Below, in pieces: positions 1 through 9,398 of a DNA stretch of 27,220 nt. The DNA is from an uncultured Methanobrevibacter sp. (GTDB taxonomy: Archaea > Methanobacteriota > Methanobacteria > Methanobacteriales > Methanobacteriaceae), in NCBI RefSeq assembly GCF_937898925.1, contig NZ_CALDKF010000080.1, positions 1 through 27,220 on the forward strand. Reading direction: 5' to 3'. The stretch's first letter is position 1; every line of letters starts with the position of its first letter. The notes beneath the pieces were generated by a model. The model worked only from the letters and a program-made list of their open reading frames with translations, made no database searches and was not told the DNA's origin. The position numbers and the translations under genes were made by a program.

Positions 1-332
1 AAGATGCAGACAATATTTCCCATGGACAAAAGCAGCTCTTGACAATTGCAAGGACCATTCTATCAAACAAGCAGATACTTATTCTGGATGAAGCGACATC
101 TTCTGTTGATACAAGAACTGAAAAGATAATTCAGGAAGCCATGAATAAATTGATGAAAGACAGAACAAGCTTCGTCATTGCTCACAGATTATCAACTGTC
201 AGAAATGCAGACAAGATAATTGTAATTGAAGAAGGACATATCATAGAGCAAGGTTCACATGAAGAGCTATTGGAGCAAAAAGGATATTATTACAATACCT
301 TGAATGCACAAAGAAAGGAGAATATCATATGA
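1..332 (+). CDS. ABC exporter ATP-binding domain, C-terminal end (5' truncated by window)
   Basis: The reading frame is open from base 3 with no start codon, so only about the last 110 residues of a larger gene are here. Visible in order are the ABC signature as a SHGQKQ variant, the Walker B segment ILILDEATSSVD, and the H-loop in VIAHRLSTV. These are the hallmarks of the nucleotide-binding domain of a type IV (multidrug/MsbA-like) exporter, where membrane domain and ATPase are usually one chain. The stop overlaps the start of the next gene in an ATGA, so it is translationally coupled to a MarR-type regulator. A drug or lipid efflux role is inferred from family and context; the substrate cannot be read. 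Family assignment is firm. Confidence 0.93.
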   Translation, partial: DADNISHGQKQLLTIARTILSNKQILILDEATSSVDTRTEKIIQEAMNKLMKDRTSFVIAHRLSTVRNADKIIVIEEGHIIEQGSHEELLEQKGYYYNTLNAQRKENII

Positions 333-916
333 ATGGGGAAAATAATTCAAAAAAAGGTTATTTTGAGATTAATGAAGTGAATAATCAATTATTGTTCCAT
401 AAATTCATTATGATAAATGAAATTCTGGATAAGAGAAATAAAAAGCAAAATCCAGAAATGAAAAGCATTACTAAGGGACAAGGTAGATTAATCGGTTTTT
501 TAAAAAGGAAAGATGGATTTTCCACTAAGGAATTGTCTGAAATATTGAATATCAGTGTCACTTCCCTTAATGAAACCTTAAACAAATTGGAGCAGCAGAA
601 TTTCATCAGAAAAGTTCCATCCCCTAAAGATAAAAGGGTCTTGCTTGTTGAATTGACAGAAGAAGGAAGAGCAATTGAATTCAAGAATCATGAAGATATT
701 GACATCTTTGACACTTTAAGTGAAGAGGAAAAGGAAAATCTGAATGAATATTTGAATCGCTTAACCATAGCGCTTCATAATAAATTCAAGGCAGAGAACC
801 CTGAAAAATACGAAAAGATAATTAAACACAGAAAGGAAATCTTTGAAAAATACTTTAAGGAATATGATCCTAATGAAGAATGGATGCAATTCATGAATTG
901 CAATAAGAAAAAATAA
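329..916 (+). CDS. MarR-family transcriptional regulator
   Basis: This 195-residue cytosolic DNA-binding protein has a winged helix-turn-helix at about residues 60-118: a recognition-helix segment (TKELSEILNISVTSLNETLNKL), then the wing with the typical MarR D-x-R (SPKDKRVLLVELTEEG). MarR proteins are dimers that usually repress a neighbouring efflux gene and release DNA on ligand binding. Its ATG overlaps the stop of the ABC exporter gene by four bases, which fits control of that operon, including its own synthesis; this is inference. It is longer than the usual 140-150 residues: an N-terminal helix-rich lead and a charged C-terminal tail (about residues 150-195, rich in Lys, Glu and Tyr) extend the fold. 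The ligand is unknown. It converges on the DUF354 gene with only 20 bases between them. Confidence 0.88.
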   Translation: MNGENNSKKGYFEINEVNNQLLFHKFIMINEILDKRNKKQNPEMKSITKGQGRLIGFLKRKDGFSTKELSEILNISVTSLNETLNKLEQQNFIRKVPSPKDKRVLLVELTEEGRAIEFKNHEDIDIFDTLSEEEKENLNEYLNRLTIALHNKFKAENPEKYEKIIKHRKEIFEKYFKEYDPNEEWMQFMNCNKKK

Positions 917-936
917 GAAAAAATAGAAAATAAGAC

Positions 937-1968
937 TTACTTTTTAGAATTCCCCAATTCATAAGTCTTATTGATAATAAGTTCAAATAAATTGTCTGTT
1001 TTAAGTTCAATTGGTTCATGAGGATTTACAATAAAGCTTAATGCCTGTTGGGTAATATCCTCTAAATCAGTTGTTCTATACATCAAACCATTATCCACAT
1101 AGAACTGATCTACAGATAAGGTGTCTCCAGGATAACATGAAATGACAGGAGTCTGTAGAATAGCCGCTTCCCTATTCATTGTTCCACCAGCACCAATTAC
1201 AAGGTCACATGCCTTAATGATGCTTGAAGTGTCAACTGGAGGCTTAAGGATTGTTACATTCTTGATTCCTTCAAAAATCTCTGCTTGCTCTTTAAATCTA
1301 GGAAGTATAAGGATATTAGCATATTCCTTCAATACATCCACAACTGGGGACAATACAGATTTTCTGCAATCAGTATTCAAATAGGAAGCAAGAGAAGGTT
1401 CAGGCCTCATTAAGATAGTCTTTTGAAGTGGCAAATCAAGACCTAAATCATCAAAGACATTCTCATTAAACTTAAAATTGTTGAAGTGCATAAGCTCAGA
1501 AGTTCCATTATACTTGATGATATCATTAGGATTTGCACCATACTGCATCAATTTCCACTCATCAATAATGCTTGGAACTATGATTTTGCTGCATAATGGA
1601 AGAGTCAACTTATTTGCAGCCATTGCATGCTCATTATCCAGAACAAAAAGACTTGGAATTGCAAGACCAAATGCTACCCTTGGAAGTTCAATTGAATGCT
1701 TTGACAATGCCACATCAAAATTTTCACCGGAAACAAGGTCTGCCAAGTCTACAACACGCTGTGCACTTTCCTTTAGCTTTTCTTCCAATGTGACTCCATG
1801 CTTACCTACAGATACAAAATCAATATCATACATATCCATTAATTTATGAATGTCACCGAATTTACGAGCAGTGACTAAAACATCCTCTCCCTCATTTTCA
1901 AAATACTTAATGACATCTTTAAAAAATCTTACATGAGGAGCATTTGATATATCAATCCATATTTTCAT
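937..1968 (-). CDS. DUF354 family protein (glycosyltransferase-B-like fold)
   Basis: At 343 residues it has the normal length for DUF354, a family common in archaea and related in fold to UDP-GlcNAc 2-epimerase/GT-B glycosyltransferases. The N-terminus MKIWIDISNAPHVRFFK is characteristic, and the C-terminal half holds the nucleotide-sugar-site-like GAGGTMNREAAILQTPVIS followed by a conserved acidic patch. The ATG is preceded by GGTGA at good spacing. The biochemical reaction of the family is not established; a role in surface glycoconjugate or nucleotide-sugar metabolism is only suggested by fold. It stands alone on the minus strand between the convergent MarR gene and hypB, with an A+T-rich 3' tract that would read as oligo-U in RNA. 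Confidence 0.85.
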   Translation of the reverse strand: MKIWIDISNAPHVRFFKDVIKYFENEGEDVLVTARKFGDIHKLMDMYDIDFVSVGKHGVTLEEKLKESAQRVVDLADLVSGENFDVALSKHSIELPRVAFGLAIPSLFVLDNEHAMAANKLTLPLCSKIIVPSIIDEWKLMQYGANPNDIIKYNGTSELMHFNNFKFNENVFDDLGLDLPLQKTILMRPEPSLASYLNTDCRKSVLSPVVDVLKEYANILILPRFKEQAEIFEGIKNVTILKPPVDTSSIIKACDLVIGAGGTMNREAAILQTPVISCYPGDTLSVDQFYVDNGLMYRTTDLEDITQQALSFIVNPHEPIELKTDNLFELIINKTYELGNSKK

Positions 1969-2125
1969 GAAATCACCTTTTATAAATATTATTTTAGTAA
2001 TACTTAATAAATTTTAGTAATAATTTAATAGAAAAATAAAATTAAAAGAAATAAAAATCTAAAAAAGACTTATTTGAAAAAATAATAAAAAAAGTTAAAA
2101 TAAAAAAATAAAAATAGAAGAAAGA

Positions 2126-2845
2126 TTAATGATGATGGTCATGATCATGACTGTGCTCATGGTCGTGGTCATGATGATGGTGATGTTCAGCTTCATGTGC
2201 TTTAGCATCTTTAATAGCTTCAATCACTTCATCTAATCCTTTACCTTCTTTTAAGCTAGTTGTAATGACTTTAACATCAGGATTAAGTTTTTTAGCATCA
2301 GCAACCATTTTATCAGTGCTTGCACCAACAGCATCAGCTAAATCAATCTTATTGATGATAATCAAGTCAGAGTCTTTGAAAATGTAAGGGTGTTTTTCTA
2401 CAGTGTCGTCTCCTTCAGTAACACTGACAACAACAATTCTCATATGGGAACCTAATTGGAAGTCAACAGGACAGATCAAATTACCTACATTTTCAATGAA
2501 AAGATAATCAATATCATCAAGAGGAAGGTCACCTAAACCATGGCCCACCAAATGGGCATCCAAGTGACATTCTGTACCAGTGTTCAACCCTACAACAGGC
2601 GCATTGTGGGATTTGATTCTGTCAGCATCAAAATCACTTATGATATCTCCTGCAAGTACACCGACTTTCTCATCAAGATTATCAATTAAGTCTTCAATAA
2701 GAGCTGTTTTACCAGACCCAATAGCCCCTACGAAGTCTATACAAAATATATCGTGGTCTTCCAATAAATGTAAATTCTTATGTGCTAATCTGTCATTAGC
2801 ATCCATAATGTTCTTTGCTATCTCTACATCTGCAATCTTATGCAT
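2126..2845 (-). CDS. hypB: HypB, GTPase for nickel insertion into [NiFe] hydrogenase
   Basis: This SIMIBI-class GTPase works with HypA to load nickel into hydrogenase large subunits, needed for the hydrogenases of a hydrogenotrophic methanogen. Visible are the P-loop GAIGSGKT (residues 40-47), the switch/metal segment with ECHLDA (Cys93-His94), Cys125 in the NLICP segment (these three match the known metal site at the HypB dimer interface) and the guanine-specificity motif NKID (165-168). I chose the ATG at 2845 because GGTGA lies just upstream; an in-frame TTG five codons earlier would swallow that site. Unusually, the nickel-storage His-rich stretch is at the C-terminus (about 217-239, 14 His) rather than the N-terminus. 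hypA lies upstream on the same strand, about 180 bases away. Confidence 0.96.
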   Translation of the reverse strand: MHKIADVEIAKNIMDANDRLAHKNLHLLEDHDIFCIDFVGAIGSGKTALIEDLIDNLDEKVGVLAGDIISDFDADRIKSHNAPVVGLNTGTECHLDAHLVGHGLGDLPLDDIDYLFIENVGNLICPVDFQLGSHMRIVVVSVTEGDDTVEKHPYIFKDSDLIIINKIDLADAVGASTDKMVADAKKLNPDVKVITTSLKEGKGLDEVIEAIKDAKAHEAEHHHHHDHDHEHSHDHDHHH

Positions 2846-3027
2846 ATGATTCACCTTCAAAACATGTAATTTTATAATAAGTTTAATAATTTTAAAAATT
2901 TGGACAATATTTTTAGTATTTTATTAAAAAAGTATCAAAATTATCAAAAGAAATATTAATTATTCTAATAGAATTTTCTATTGTGAATTTTTAACTAATT
3001 TTGATGAATGGGTAAAGAAAAATTTAA

Positions 3028-3411
3028 CTAATTTTCATCATCCTCTTTTTCAATACTAATGCTTCTAACGGTAATGTCTTTACCATTTATGACTTGAACC
3101 CTATGACTTTCACATTCAGGACATAAAATCATAGGTGCATAGTGATCACTATCATCAACATTACCTATACCTTCAAAGCCACAATTGTGACATTTAATTT
3201 CAACATCAACAGTTTTAATGATCATCTCGGCATTTTTAGTTAATTCTTCACCTTCACACATAACACCGAGCATAAACTTCAATTGTTCTGGATTCAACAT
3301 AGCCAACTTTCCAATTTCAATAACCATTTCAGTAACTTCAATTGCATCATTAGCTTGTGCAGTTTCTAAAACTGTGTTGAAAATCCCTTGAGCCATAGCA
3401 AATTCGTGCAT
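3028..3411 (-). CDS. hypA: HypA, hydrogenase nickel-insertion metallochaperone
   Basis: This 127-residue zinc protein delivers nickel with HypB during [NiFe]-hydrogenase maturation. The N-terminal MHE supplies the nickel-binding His2; the structural zinc site is formed by Cys74/Cys77 (KCHNC) and Cys97/Cys100 (CPEC). Length and both motifs match the family, though the loop between the CxxC pairs is slightly longer and acidic (DDSDH). The ATG follows GGAG at a workable distance. A TATA-like tract lies at about 3460-3476 on the minus strand. It is followed by hypB after a roughly 180-base AT-rich gap, so the two could be co-transcribed or separately promoted. Confidence 0.96.
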   Translation of the reverse strand: MHEFAMAQGIFNTVLETAQANDAIEVTEMVIEIGKLAMLNPEQLKFMLGVMCEGEELTKNAEMIIKTVDVEIKCHNCGFEGIGNVDDSDHYAPMILCPECESHRVQVINGKDITVRSISIEKEDDEN

Positions 3412-3660
3412 TCAATATCTCCAAATATAAATTAATTAAATTATAATATAATATTTTAATTAATATAATATAAAACTATTGTTGATTAATCAAACAATTA
3501 TTATTTAACTAATTCGTAAGTAATACTTTTTATAAAAAAATTAAATGAATAAAAAAATTAGTGTAAATTCCAATAAATAAAACAAAAGAAATAAAAGAAA
3601 TATAAAAGTTAATTAAAAAAATATTGGAATTAAAATAAAAATAAAAAATATTGATTAAAT

Positions 3661-4581
3661 TTATCTTAAAGCATCAGCAATCAATTTAGCTACAGAGATG
3701 CAGCTAACATCTGATTTCAATGTGTCTGTACTTGACAAGTCACGAGCTCCTGCAGCCATGATCTTTAAAACAGCATCATTTACAAGAACTGGGTGAACAC
3801 AGCAGACATCTACAGATTTTGCACCATGCTCCTTTAGGATACCTATTGCATTAACAATTGTTCCACCAGTAGCAATAATGTCATCAATGATAACCGCTTC
3901 TTTTCCAGCTACAGAATCAATATTCACTTTAGAATCCTTTTTAACCTTATCAAGATCCTCTGAATCAAAATCACATTGAACATCAACGATTCTGGTTTCA
4001 ACCTTGTCAGGACCTAATCTGACTTTGCTCATATATGTACAGTTGCAACCAAGGATTTCAGCTATTTCCTCTGCAAATCCTAAAGCTCCTTTATCAGGAG
4101 CAATAATGATAGGGTTTTCCACTTTGTCAGCAATGTATTCTGCAATTGGTGCCATAGCAGAAAGGTTTGCAGTTGGAATGTTGAAGAAATCTCTGACACT
4201 GTCTTCATGCAAGTTGATTGAAATGAATTCATCTGCACCGGATTCTTCAATCAAATTGGATACTAATTGAGCAGAAATGGCTTCTCCATCTTTAAATCTT
4301 AATTCCTGTCTACCATAACCTAAATATGGGACAACCACTTTAATATGCTCTGCACCTAAGTCTTTAAGAGTTCTGAGTATAAATAACAATTCAATTAAAT
4401 TTTCATCTTGAGGAAAACCTGTTGATTGAATAACTGTAACATTCTTTTCAACTTCCCCTTTGATTCTAACATACCTTTCTCCATCAGGGAATTTTTTAGT
4501 TTCAAGAGGACATAAGGTTTCTCCTAATTCCTTAGCAACGTTTGCTGCCAATTTTTGTGATGCTGAACCACCAATTATCAA
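3661..4581 (-). CDS. prs: Ribose-phosphate pyrophosphokinase (PRPP synthase)
   Basis: The enzyme transfers pyrophosphate from ATP to ribose 5-phosphate, making PRPP for nucleotide, histidine and tryptophan synthesis; in methanogens PRPP also feeds methanopterin formation. Seen are the flexible-loop segment FPDGERYVRI (31-40), the ATP-site segment VVPYLGYGRQ (83-92), the metal-binding NLHEDSVRDFF and the PRPP loop DDIIATGGT (233-241). The 306-residue length is normal for archaeal enzymes. I place the start at a TTG (4581): it gives the family N-terminus MIIGGSAS and has GGTGA five bases upstream. The in-frame TTG at 4593 would overlap that ribosome site. Confidence 0.95.
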   Translation of the reverse strand: MIIGGSASQKLAANVAKELGETLCPLETKKFPDGERYVRIKGEVEKNVTVIQSTGFPQDENLIELLFILRTLKDLGAEHIKVVVPYLGYGRQELRFKDGEAISAQLVSNLIEESGADEFISINLHEDSVRDFFNIPTANLSAMAPIAEYIADKVENPIIIAPDKGALGFAEEIAEILGCNCTYMSKVRLGPDKVETRIVDVQCDFDSEDLDKVKKDSKVNIDSVAGKEAVIIDDIIATGGTIVNAIGILKEHGAKSVDVCCVHPVLVNDAVLKIMAAGARDLSSTDTLKSDVSCISVAKLIADALR

Positions 4582-4861
4582 AATAATCACCAAAAATATT
4601 GTCGTTAATCTTAAAATTTTATTAATTAATCAAATTAATATATACTAATATCTTTATAAATGTTTATAATTAAATATTACTATTTTAAAAATAGTGAAAA
4701 AACCAAGAATAAAAAAATAGTGAAAAGTTAAAAAAAAGTAGAATAAATAAAAAAACTAAAATAAATAAAAAAAGCTAAAATAAAAAGTCAATAAAATCAA
4801 TGAAAGATTTATTGAAATAAAAAAAGTTAAAATAAAAAAATAAAAAATAGAAAAATTATTT

Positions 4862-5959
4862 TTATCTGCTTACAGCTTCATTGCTGTCTCTTCTAATGGA
4901 TACAGTATGAGCCAATACTAAAGATCCCAAGAACATGAATGTGAGTAAAGCCATACCGTTTACAGTCCTGTTGAATAGGAAAAGACCAATGATAGCTTGA
5001 GAAACAAAACCGGTAAGGGAACCAATTAAAAGAACCTCTTTACCAAGGTATTTTCTATTTTTACTTTCTCTTTTATGTCTGTATTCTCTTAAAATCAATA
5101 ATCCGACGATAATTGTTCCTAAAACTATTAAGAGCAATATCAGGAATGTAAGATATCCAAAGTCATAAGCATAACCAAAAATACCTGGAAGCATATAATC
5201 GATTGTATCCTTTCTGGTTACTAATAGACCAAAGAAGAGAGGGAACGGTAAACCAAACAATAAAATGAATTGCATTGGCAAACTGATATATCCATCTGCA
5301 AATCCGGAACTATTGGACCAGTAAGAGGATGCAGGATCATGTCCAATTAACCAAGTATTTTCAACTACTAATTTTAAACTGGATAATGAATTTGTTGCAA
5401 GTCTTGAAATCCTGAGCACTGGAGAGAAAACCTCCATACCACTGATTCTTGCAACTATCTCTAATACTCCAAAAGCAACTAATGCAGCTCCAAAGAACAT
5501 TCCAATTCTTCTCAATGTAAGAATGGATTTTTGTCTAAATGATTTTGAAATAATAGTGTATCCTATGAATAAACCAACAAACCATAATAATAAGAAAGAT
5601 CTATGCATTGCTCCTCCAAAGATAGTAATTGCTGCAAGAAGTATATAAACTATCCTTTTCAGCCGCCCTACATTAACCCCCGACTCTTCCATCACCTTCA
5701 GCGAAGCTAATGCAGTTATAATAGCTAAAAGAGCAATTGGGCCGAATGGGTGAGTAAATTCATGCTGACCAAATGACAATATCAAGAACGCTAAATCCGC
5801 TCCGAATAAAATTGCAAATCCTCCAGATAAGAATAGTGACAGGAAAGTGACTACACTTAATGAAAAAGGAACTAGATTTAGAACGAAAATCATGGTAGCA
5901 AGTAAAATCAAACCTACTTCGACTATAAGTTGAAAATGATTTTGAGCTATCAATAACAT
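4862..5959 (-). CDS. Multi-pass membrane protein of unknown function
   Basis: I do not recognise this 365-residue protein. Hydropathy by eye shows roughly nine to ten membrane helices, with a non-membrane stretch at about 175-225 (ARISGMEVFSPVLRISRL and a segment with GHDPASSYWSNSSG) and a basic cytosolic loop at about 295-310 (REYRHKRESKNRK). A hydrophobic core near 70-80 contains FGQHEFTHPFGP, whose His residues could be functional. The layout loosely recalls polymer-ligase or polymerase membrane proteins, but no diagnostic motif is visible. The ATG at 5959 is preferred to an upstream TTG because GTGA lies just before it. It is transcribed upstream of and towards prs, with about 280 AT-rich bases between, so it is probably a separate unit. 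Confidence 0.72.
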   Translation of the reverse strand: MLLIAQNHFQLIVEVGLILLATMIFVLNLVPFSLSVVTFLSLFLSGGFAILFGADLAFLILSFGQHEFTHPFGPIALLAIITALASLKVMEESGVNVGRLKRIVYILLAAITIFGGAMHRSFLLLWFVGLFIGYTIISKSFRQKSILTLRRIGMFFGAALVAFGVLEIVARISGMEVFSPVLRISRLATNSLSSLKLVVENTWLIGHDPASSYWSNSSGFADGYISLPMQFILLFGLPFPLFFGLLVTRKDTIDYMLPGIFGYAYDFGYLTFLILLLIVLGTIIVGLLILREYRHKRESKNRKYLGKEVLLIGSLTGFVSQAIIGLFLFNRTVNGMALLTFMFLGSLVLAHTVSIRRDSNEAVSR

Positions 5960-6211
5960 GAAATCACACAATAATAATTAATTTTTAAAGTTTTTAATTT
6001 ATAAATCGAATAATAGATAATCTTTAAAAAGTCTAAAACAACTTTTAAGATTATATATACATCATTATTTTTATTTAATTAAGTATTTAAATATTAGTAA
6101 AATTAGAAAGAATTTTAAAAATCATAGAAAAAGAATAATAAAAAATAGAAAAATTAGAAAGAAATAAAAAAGAAAGAGAAAAGTTAGTTTTGAAAAAGAA
6201 TTCAAAACCAA

Positions 6212-6694
6212 TTAAATTATCATGATTTTAATGTTACCTAACAAGATATCCGGAATGATAGGCAATGGGTTTACATGTGTAATACTCATAGCAACAGCAT
6301 CACCACGGGAGTTTCCTTCAACCCAGTCATGTTGACGGATAGTGTCTAGAATATTATCTCCGAAAATATGTACAGCTGCTTGATCGTTAATAATCACTAA
6401 AAGATGAGGGCTTACACCATAAGTATATTCCATAATCTCTTTTGCATCTTGATAAGGATGATCAGTCATGTAAATGTTATGAAGGGTATGACCATTTGCA
6501 TTATGTGAACTTCCAGGATAAATCCAATTAAATCCTCCGTTTATACTCCACAAAGCAGCCATATCTACTCCAGGAATTGATCCTTCAGTATCATCTTGAG
6601 CTAAAATCAATACCCCTGAAAGTGCGGTTATTGCTAAAAACAAAACAACAATAACAGCTACGATACCAATAGCTCTTTTTAAAGTAGTTGCCAT
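6212..6694 (-). CDS. Small membrane-anchored protein of unknown function
   Basis: This is a 160-residue protein with one N-terminal membrane helix (about residues 8-32, IGIVAVIVVLFLAITALSGV), then a domain rich in His, Asn, Asp and aromatic residues, and a hydrophobic C-terminal end. The helix lacks a clear signal-peptidase site, so I read it as an anchor with the domain probably outside the cell. The exported part has many His residues (SHNANGHTLHNIYMTDHPYQ), which could bind metal; this is only a suggestion. The ATG at 6694 is preceded by GGTGGTGA, whereas an in-frame TTG at 6718 lacks a site. It follows lonB on the same strand after about 280 bases. Family not recognised. Confidence 0.68.
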   Translation of the reverse strand: MATTLKRAIGIVAVIVVLFLAITALSGVLILAQDDTEGSIPGVDMAALWSINGGFNWIYPGSSHNANGHTLHNIYMTDHPYQDAKEIMEYTYGVSPHLLVIINDQAAVHIFGDNILDTIRQHDWVEGNSRGDAVAMSITHVNPLPIIPDILLGNIKIMII

Positions 6695-6872
6695 TTTATC
6701 ACCACCATAATTTATCAAATTTAAAATATCAATTGATAAAAATGAATTATTTCTTATATATTATTTGTTAAAAGATGTTTTTACATCTAATTATTATTAT
6801 AACACATTTTTAATATATAAACTTTTTGCATATACAACAATAAAAACAAGGTAAAAAAAGCAATACAATGCG

Positions 6873-6924
6873 AAAATAATTAAAATAAAGAAAATTAGAA
6901 AATAATTAAAATAAAGAAAATTAG
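6873..6924. repeat. Perfect tandem duplication, 26-bp unit x2
   Basis: Two identical adjacent 26-base units (6873-6898 and 6899-6924), each starting AAAATAATTAAAATAAAG, followed by a degenerate partial third copy. They lie in the 3' flank of lonB, where the minus-strand RNA would be U-rich, so they may duplicate a terminator tract. Confidence 0.8.
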
Positions 6925-6976
6925 AAAATGAAATAATAAAAAGAAAATAAAAAATAAAATTAGAAAAATAAAGAGA

Positions 6977-9088
6977 TTAGTTATGACTTGGATTAGACAA
7001 AGCCATAGAGTCAGCAGATACCTTACTGGTTACAGCACCACTGATTTCTCTCATTTTCTTAATCAATCTTTCCTTTTTGCTACCATTAATCAAGATATTC
7101 TCTAAAACATCCTCAATGGTTTCAATAGGAATGATTTCAATCATGTCTTCGTACTTTTTCTCAAGCATTACGTCATCCATATTGGATTTAGGAAGTAAAA
7201 CTTTCTTAATGCCTGCTTCTGCTGCCGCTTCAATCTTAGCAGTAGCTCCGCCAATAGGCATTACATCTCCACGAACGCTTAATGAACCTGTGAGTGCAAC
7301 AGATTGATCAATAGGAATTCCTTCAACAGCAGAAATTACAGCTGCAGTTATTGAAACACTTGCACTGTCTCCTTCAACTCCATCATAACTTTGGAGGAAC
7401 TGAACATGAATATCGTGATTGGAAATGTCAACTTGGGTGTATTTCTTAATGATTGCACTTACATTCTGAACTGAATCCAATGCAATTTCTCCAAGCTTAC
7501 CTGTTACGATAATCTTACCTTCATTCTTGCTGTTTGCAGGAGCCATTTCAGCAGCGATTGGCATAACAATACCACTTCTGTCACCCATAACCGCTAAACC
7601 ATTGACCATACCGATTTTTCCACCAGATGAATGGAATACACTGTATTCTTTTCTTTGGATAATGGATCTGTCAACAATTTGCTGTTCTAATGTTCTTGCA
7701 AATCTTTTAGCAGTTACAACATGCTCAGCAGTTACTAAATCTGCACCTTCCTCAATAGCTACATCTCCAGAGGAACGTACTAAACCACCTAACTCTCTTA
7801 ATCTAAGAGTCAATGCGTTTTTTCTGCCTGCTCTACGTTTAGCTTCCAAAATGATTTCGTCAAGTGCATCAGTTGCAAAGTGTGGAATTCTTCCATCATT
7901 CTTGACTTCCTGAGCCACGAATTGGACAAGTTTTTTTCTGTTTTCTTCAGTGTCTTCCATATAGTCTTTCATAAAGACTTCGTAACCGTATCCTCTGATT
8001 CTTGAACGCATTGCAATGTGCATGCCTTCGAGAACTTGAATGTTACCGGAAGCTACAAGAACAAAATCACAAGGAACTGCTTGAGAACGAACCATTGCAC
8101 CACTGCTGTTTTCACTTTGACCAGTGATTGCATATTTTTTCTCTTGCATTGCAGATAAGAGCTCTTGTTGGGTTTTCATGCTCATTGTACCTATTTCGTC
8201 AATGTATAAAACCCCTTTATGTGCCTTATGGATCATTCCGCTTTCAACACGTTCGTGTGCAGGGGTTCCAAGACCACCTGATTGATAAGGGTCGTGCCTT
8301 ACATCACCAAGCAATGCACCTGCATGAGCACCAGTAGCATCCATAAATGGTGCAAATCTTTTATCCCCATTGTTCACTAACAATTTTGGAGCACTATTGG
8401 ATACTTTAGGCTTGATTTGCATTGAAATAAATATAACAAGAAGTGCAGCAATAATAGCTTCAAATATTCTTTGATACATTAATCCAAGAACGAAAATAGC
8501 TGCAGTGACGAACATGGTAATCATCATCTTTTTCTCATCACCACTTTTGGCATTAGCCTTGTTTGCCTTAACTATCTTTTTACCTTGACCTGCTGGCACG
8601 GTTCTAATCAATGGATAATTGCTGTCTTCTGGATTTGGATAAACCAATACATCCTGAAGAACTTCAGGGGGCAATAATTCAGCCATTCCCTTAGCTAACA
8701 TTGACTTACCTACACCAGGGTCACCAATAAGAAGAACATTTCTTCTTTGTTTTGCTGCCTTTTTAATAGTCTCAACAGACTCTTCATGACCAATGACCTG
8801 ATCAATAAGCAAAGGAGGCACTTCTATATCAGCAGTATTTGAAATTGACTCATAGTCAAGCATAGGTTTGATTCTGCGGTTTCCTTCGTCATCTTCAACA
8901 AACTCGACTTCAAGGGAATCCTTATTTTCTGCCTTGGTTTCTGCAATTTCCTCAACTGCATCAGCATCAGCAACATTATCGGCTTCTTCAGCTTCATCAA
9001 TTATATTGTCTTCTACAGAAGAGTCTACGATTTCTTCTTTAGACTCTAACTCTTCTACTTCTGTAGCCATTACTTTATCTTCTTCCAT
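6977..9088 (-). CDS. lonB: Archaeal Lon protease (LonB), membrane-bound ATP-dependent protease
   Basis: This 703-residue AAA+ protease degrades damaged and regulatory proteins at the inner face of the membrane, in archaea that lack FtsH. Order: an acidic low-complexity N-terminal extension (about 1-75), AAA+ domain with Walker A GDPGVGKS (122-129), two membrane helices inserted in the AAA+ module (about 188-226, the archaeal LonB signature), Walker B GVLYIDEIG (292-300), and the protease domain with catalytic Ser575 in GVEGDSAS and Lys618 in GGATAKIEAA. The ATG follows a near-perfect AGGAGG, the strongest ribosome site in the window, suggesting high expression. It is divergent from the cobyric acid synthase gene. 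The acidic extension is longer than I expect for the family. Confidence 0.96.
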   Translation of the reverse strand: MEEDKVMATEVEELESKEEIVDSSVEDNIIDEAEEADNVADADAVEEIAETKAENKDSLEVEFVEDDEGNRRIKPMLDYESISNTADIEVPPLLIDQVIGHEESVETIKKAAKQRRNVLLIGDPGVGKSMLAKGMAELLPPEVLQDVLVYPNPEDSNYPLIRTVPAGQGKKIVKANKANAKSGDEKKMMITMFVTAAIFVLGLMYQRIFEAIIAALLVIFISMQIKPKVSNSAPKLLVNNGDKRFAPFMDATGAHAGALLGDVRHDPYQSGGLGTPAHERVESGMIHKAHKGVLYIDEIGTMSMKTQQELLSAMQEKKYAITGQSENSSGAMVRSQAVPCDFVLVASGNIQVLEGMHIAMRSRIRGYGYEVFMKDYMEDTEENRKKLVQFVAQEVKNDGRIPHFATDALDEIILEAKRRAGRKNALTLRLRELGGLVRSSGDVAIEEGADLVTAEHVVTAKRFARTLEQQIVDRSIIQRKEYSVFHSSGGKIGMVNGLAVMGDRSGIVMPIAAEMAPANSKNEGKIIVTGKLGEIALDSVQNVSAIIKKYTQVDISNHDIHVQFLQSYDGVEGDSASVSITAAVISAVEGIPIDQSVALTGSLSVRGDVMPIGGATAKIEAAAEAGIKKVLLPKSNMDDVMLEKKYEDMIEIIPIETIEDVLENILINGSKKERLIKKMREISGAVTSKVSADSMALSNPSHN

Positions 9089-9398
9089 ATAAAACCTCCT
9101 AAATGTTATAATTTTACTTAATTTCTAGTTAATATGATTCTATTCTTTTTAACTTAATTTTATAAATCACGTCTGATATGACATCTAATATTTCATTATA
9201 TTAATATATATTAAACTACATGCTTAATAACTTTATGATTTTAGTTATATAAAAAGGTTTGTATTTTAGTAACTTTTATTAACTAAAATAAGCGAACATG
9301 AAAATCAAAAAATATAATCCCACTATAATCAAATCAAATAAAACTTATATTTTATAAAAAACAAATGAAATTAATATACAAGAATTTTGGGTAAGATT
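9089..9398. promoter_or_regulatory. Divergent promoter region between lonB and cobQ
   Basis: 310 AT-rich bases between two divergent genes. It includes a 14-base palindrome TTAATATATATTAA (9201-9214) and a TATA-like TTATATAAAAA (about 9244-9254), either of which could place TBP for lonB, and an AT box near 9346-9356 that could serve cobQ. No hairpin or known riboswitch is visible. Assignment of boxes to genes is inference. Confidence 0.4.

Noticed and set aside
2580..2849. Plus-strand ORF opposite hypB
   Set aside because: Antisense shadow of a clear HypB; Ser/Ile-rich composition with no motif or ribosome site.
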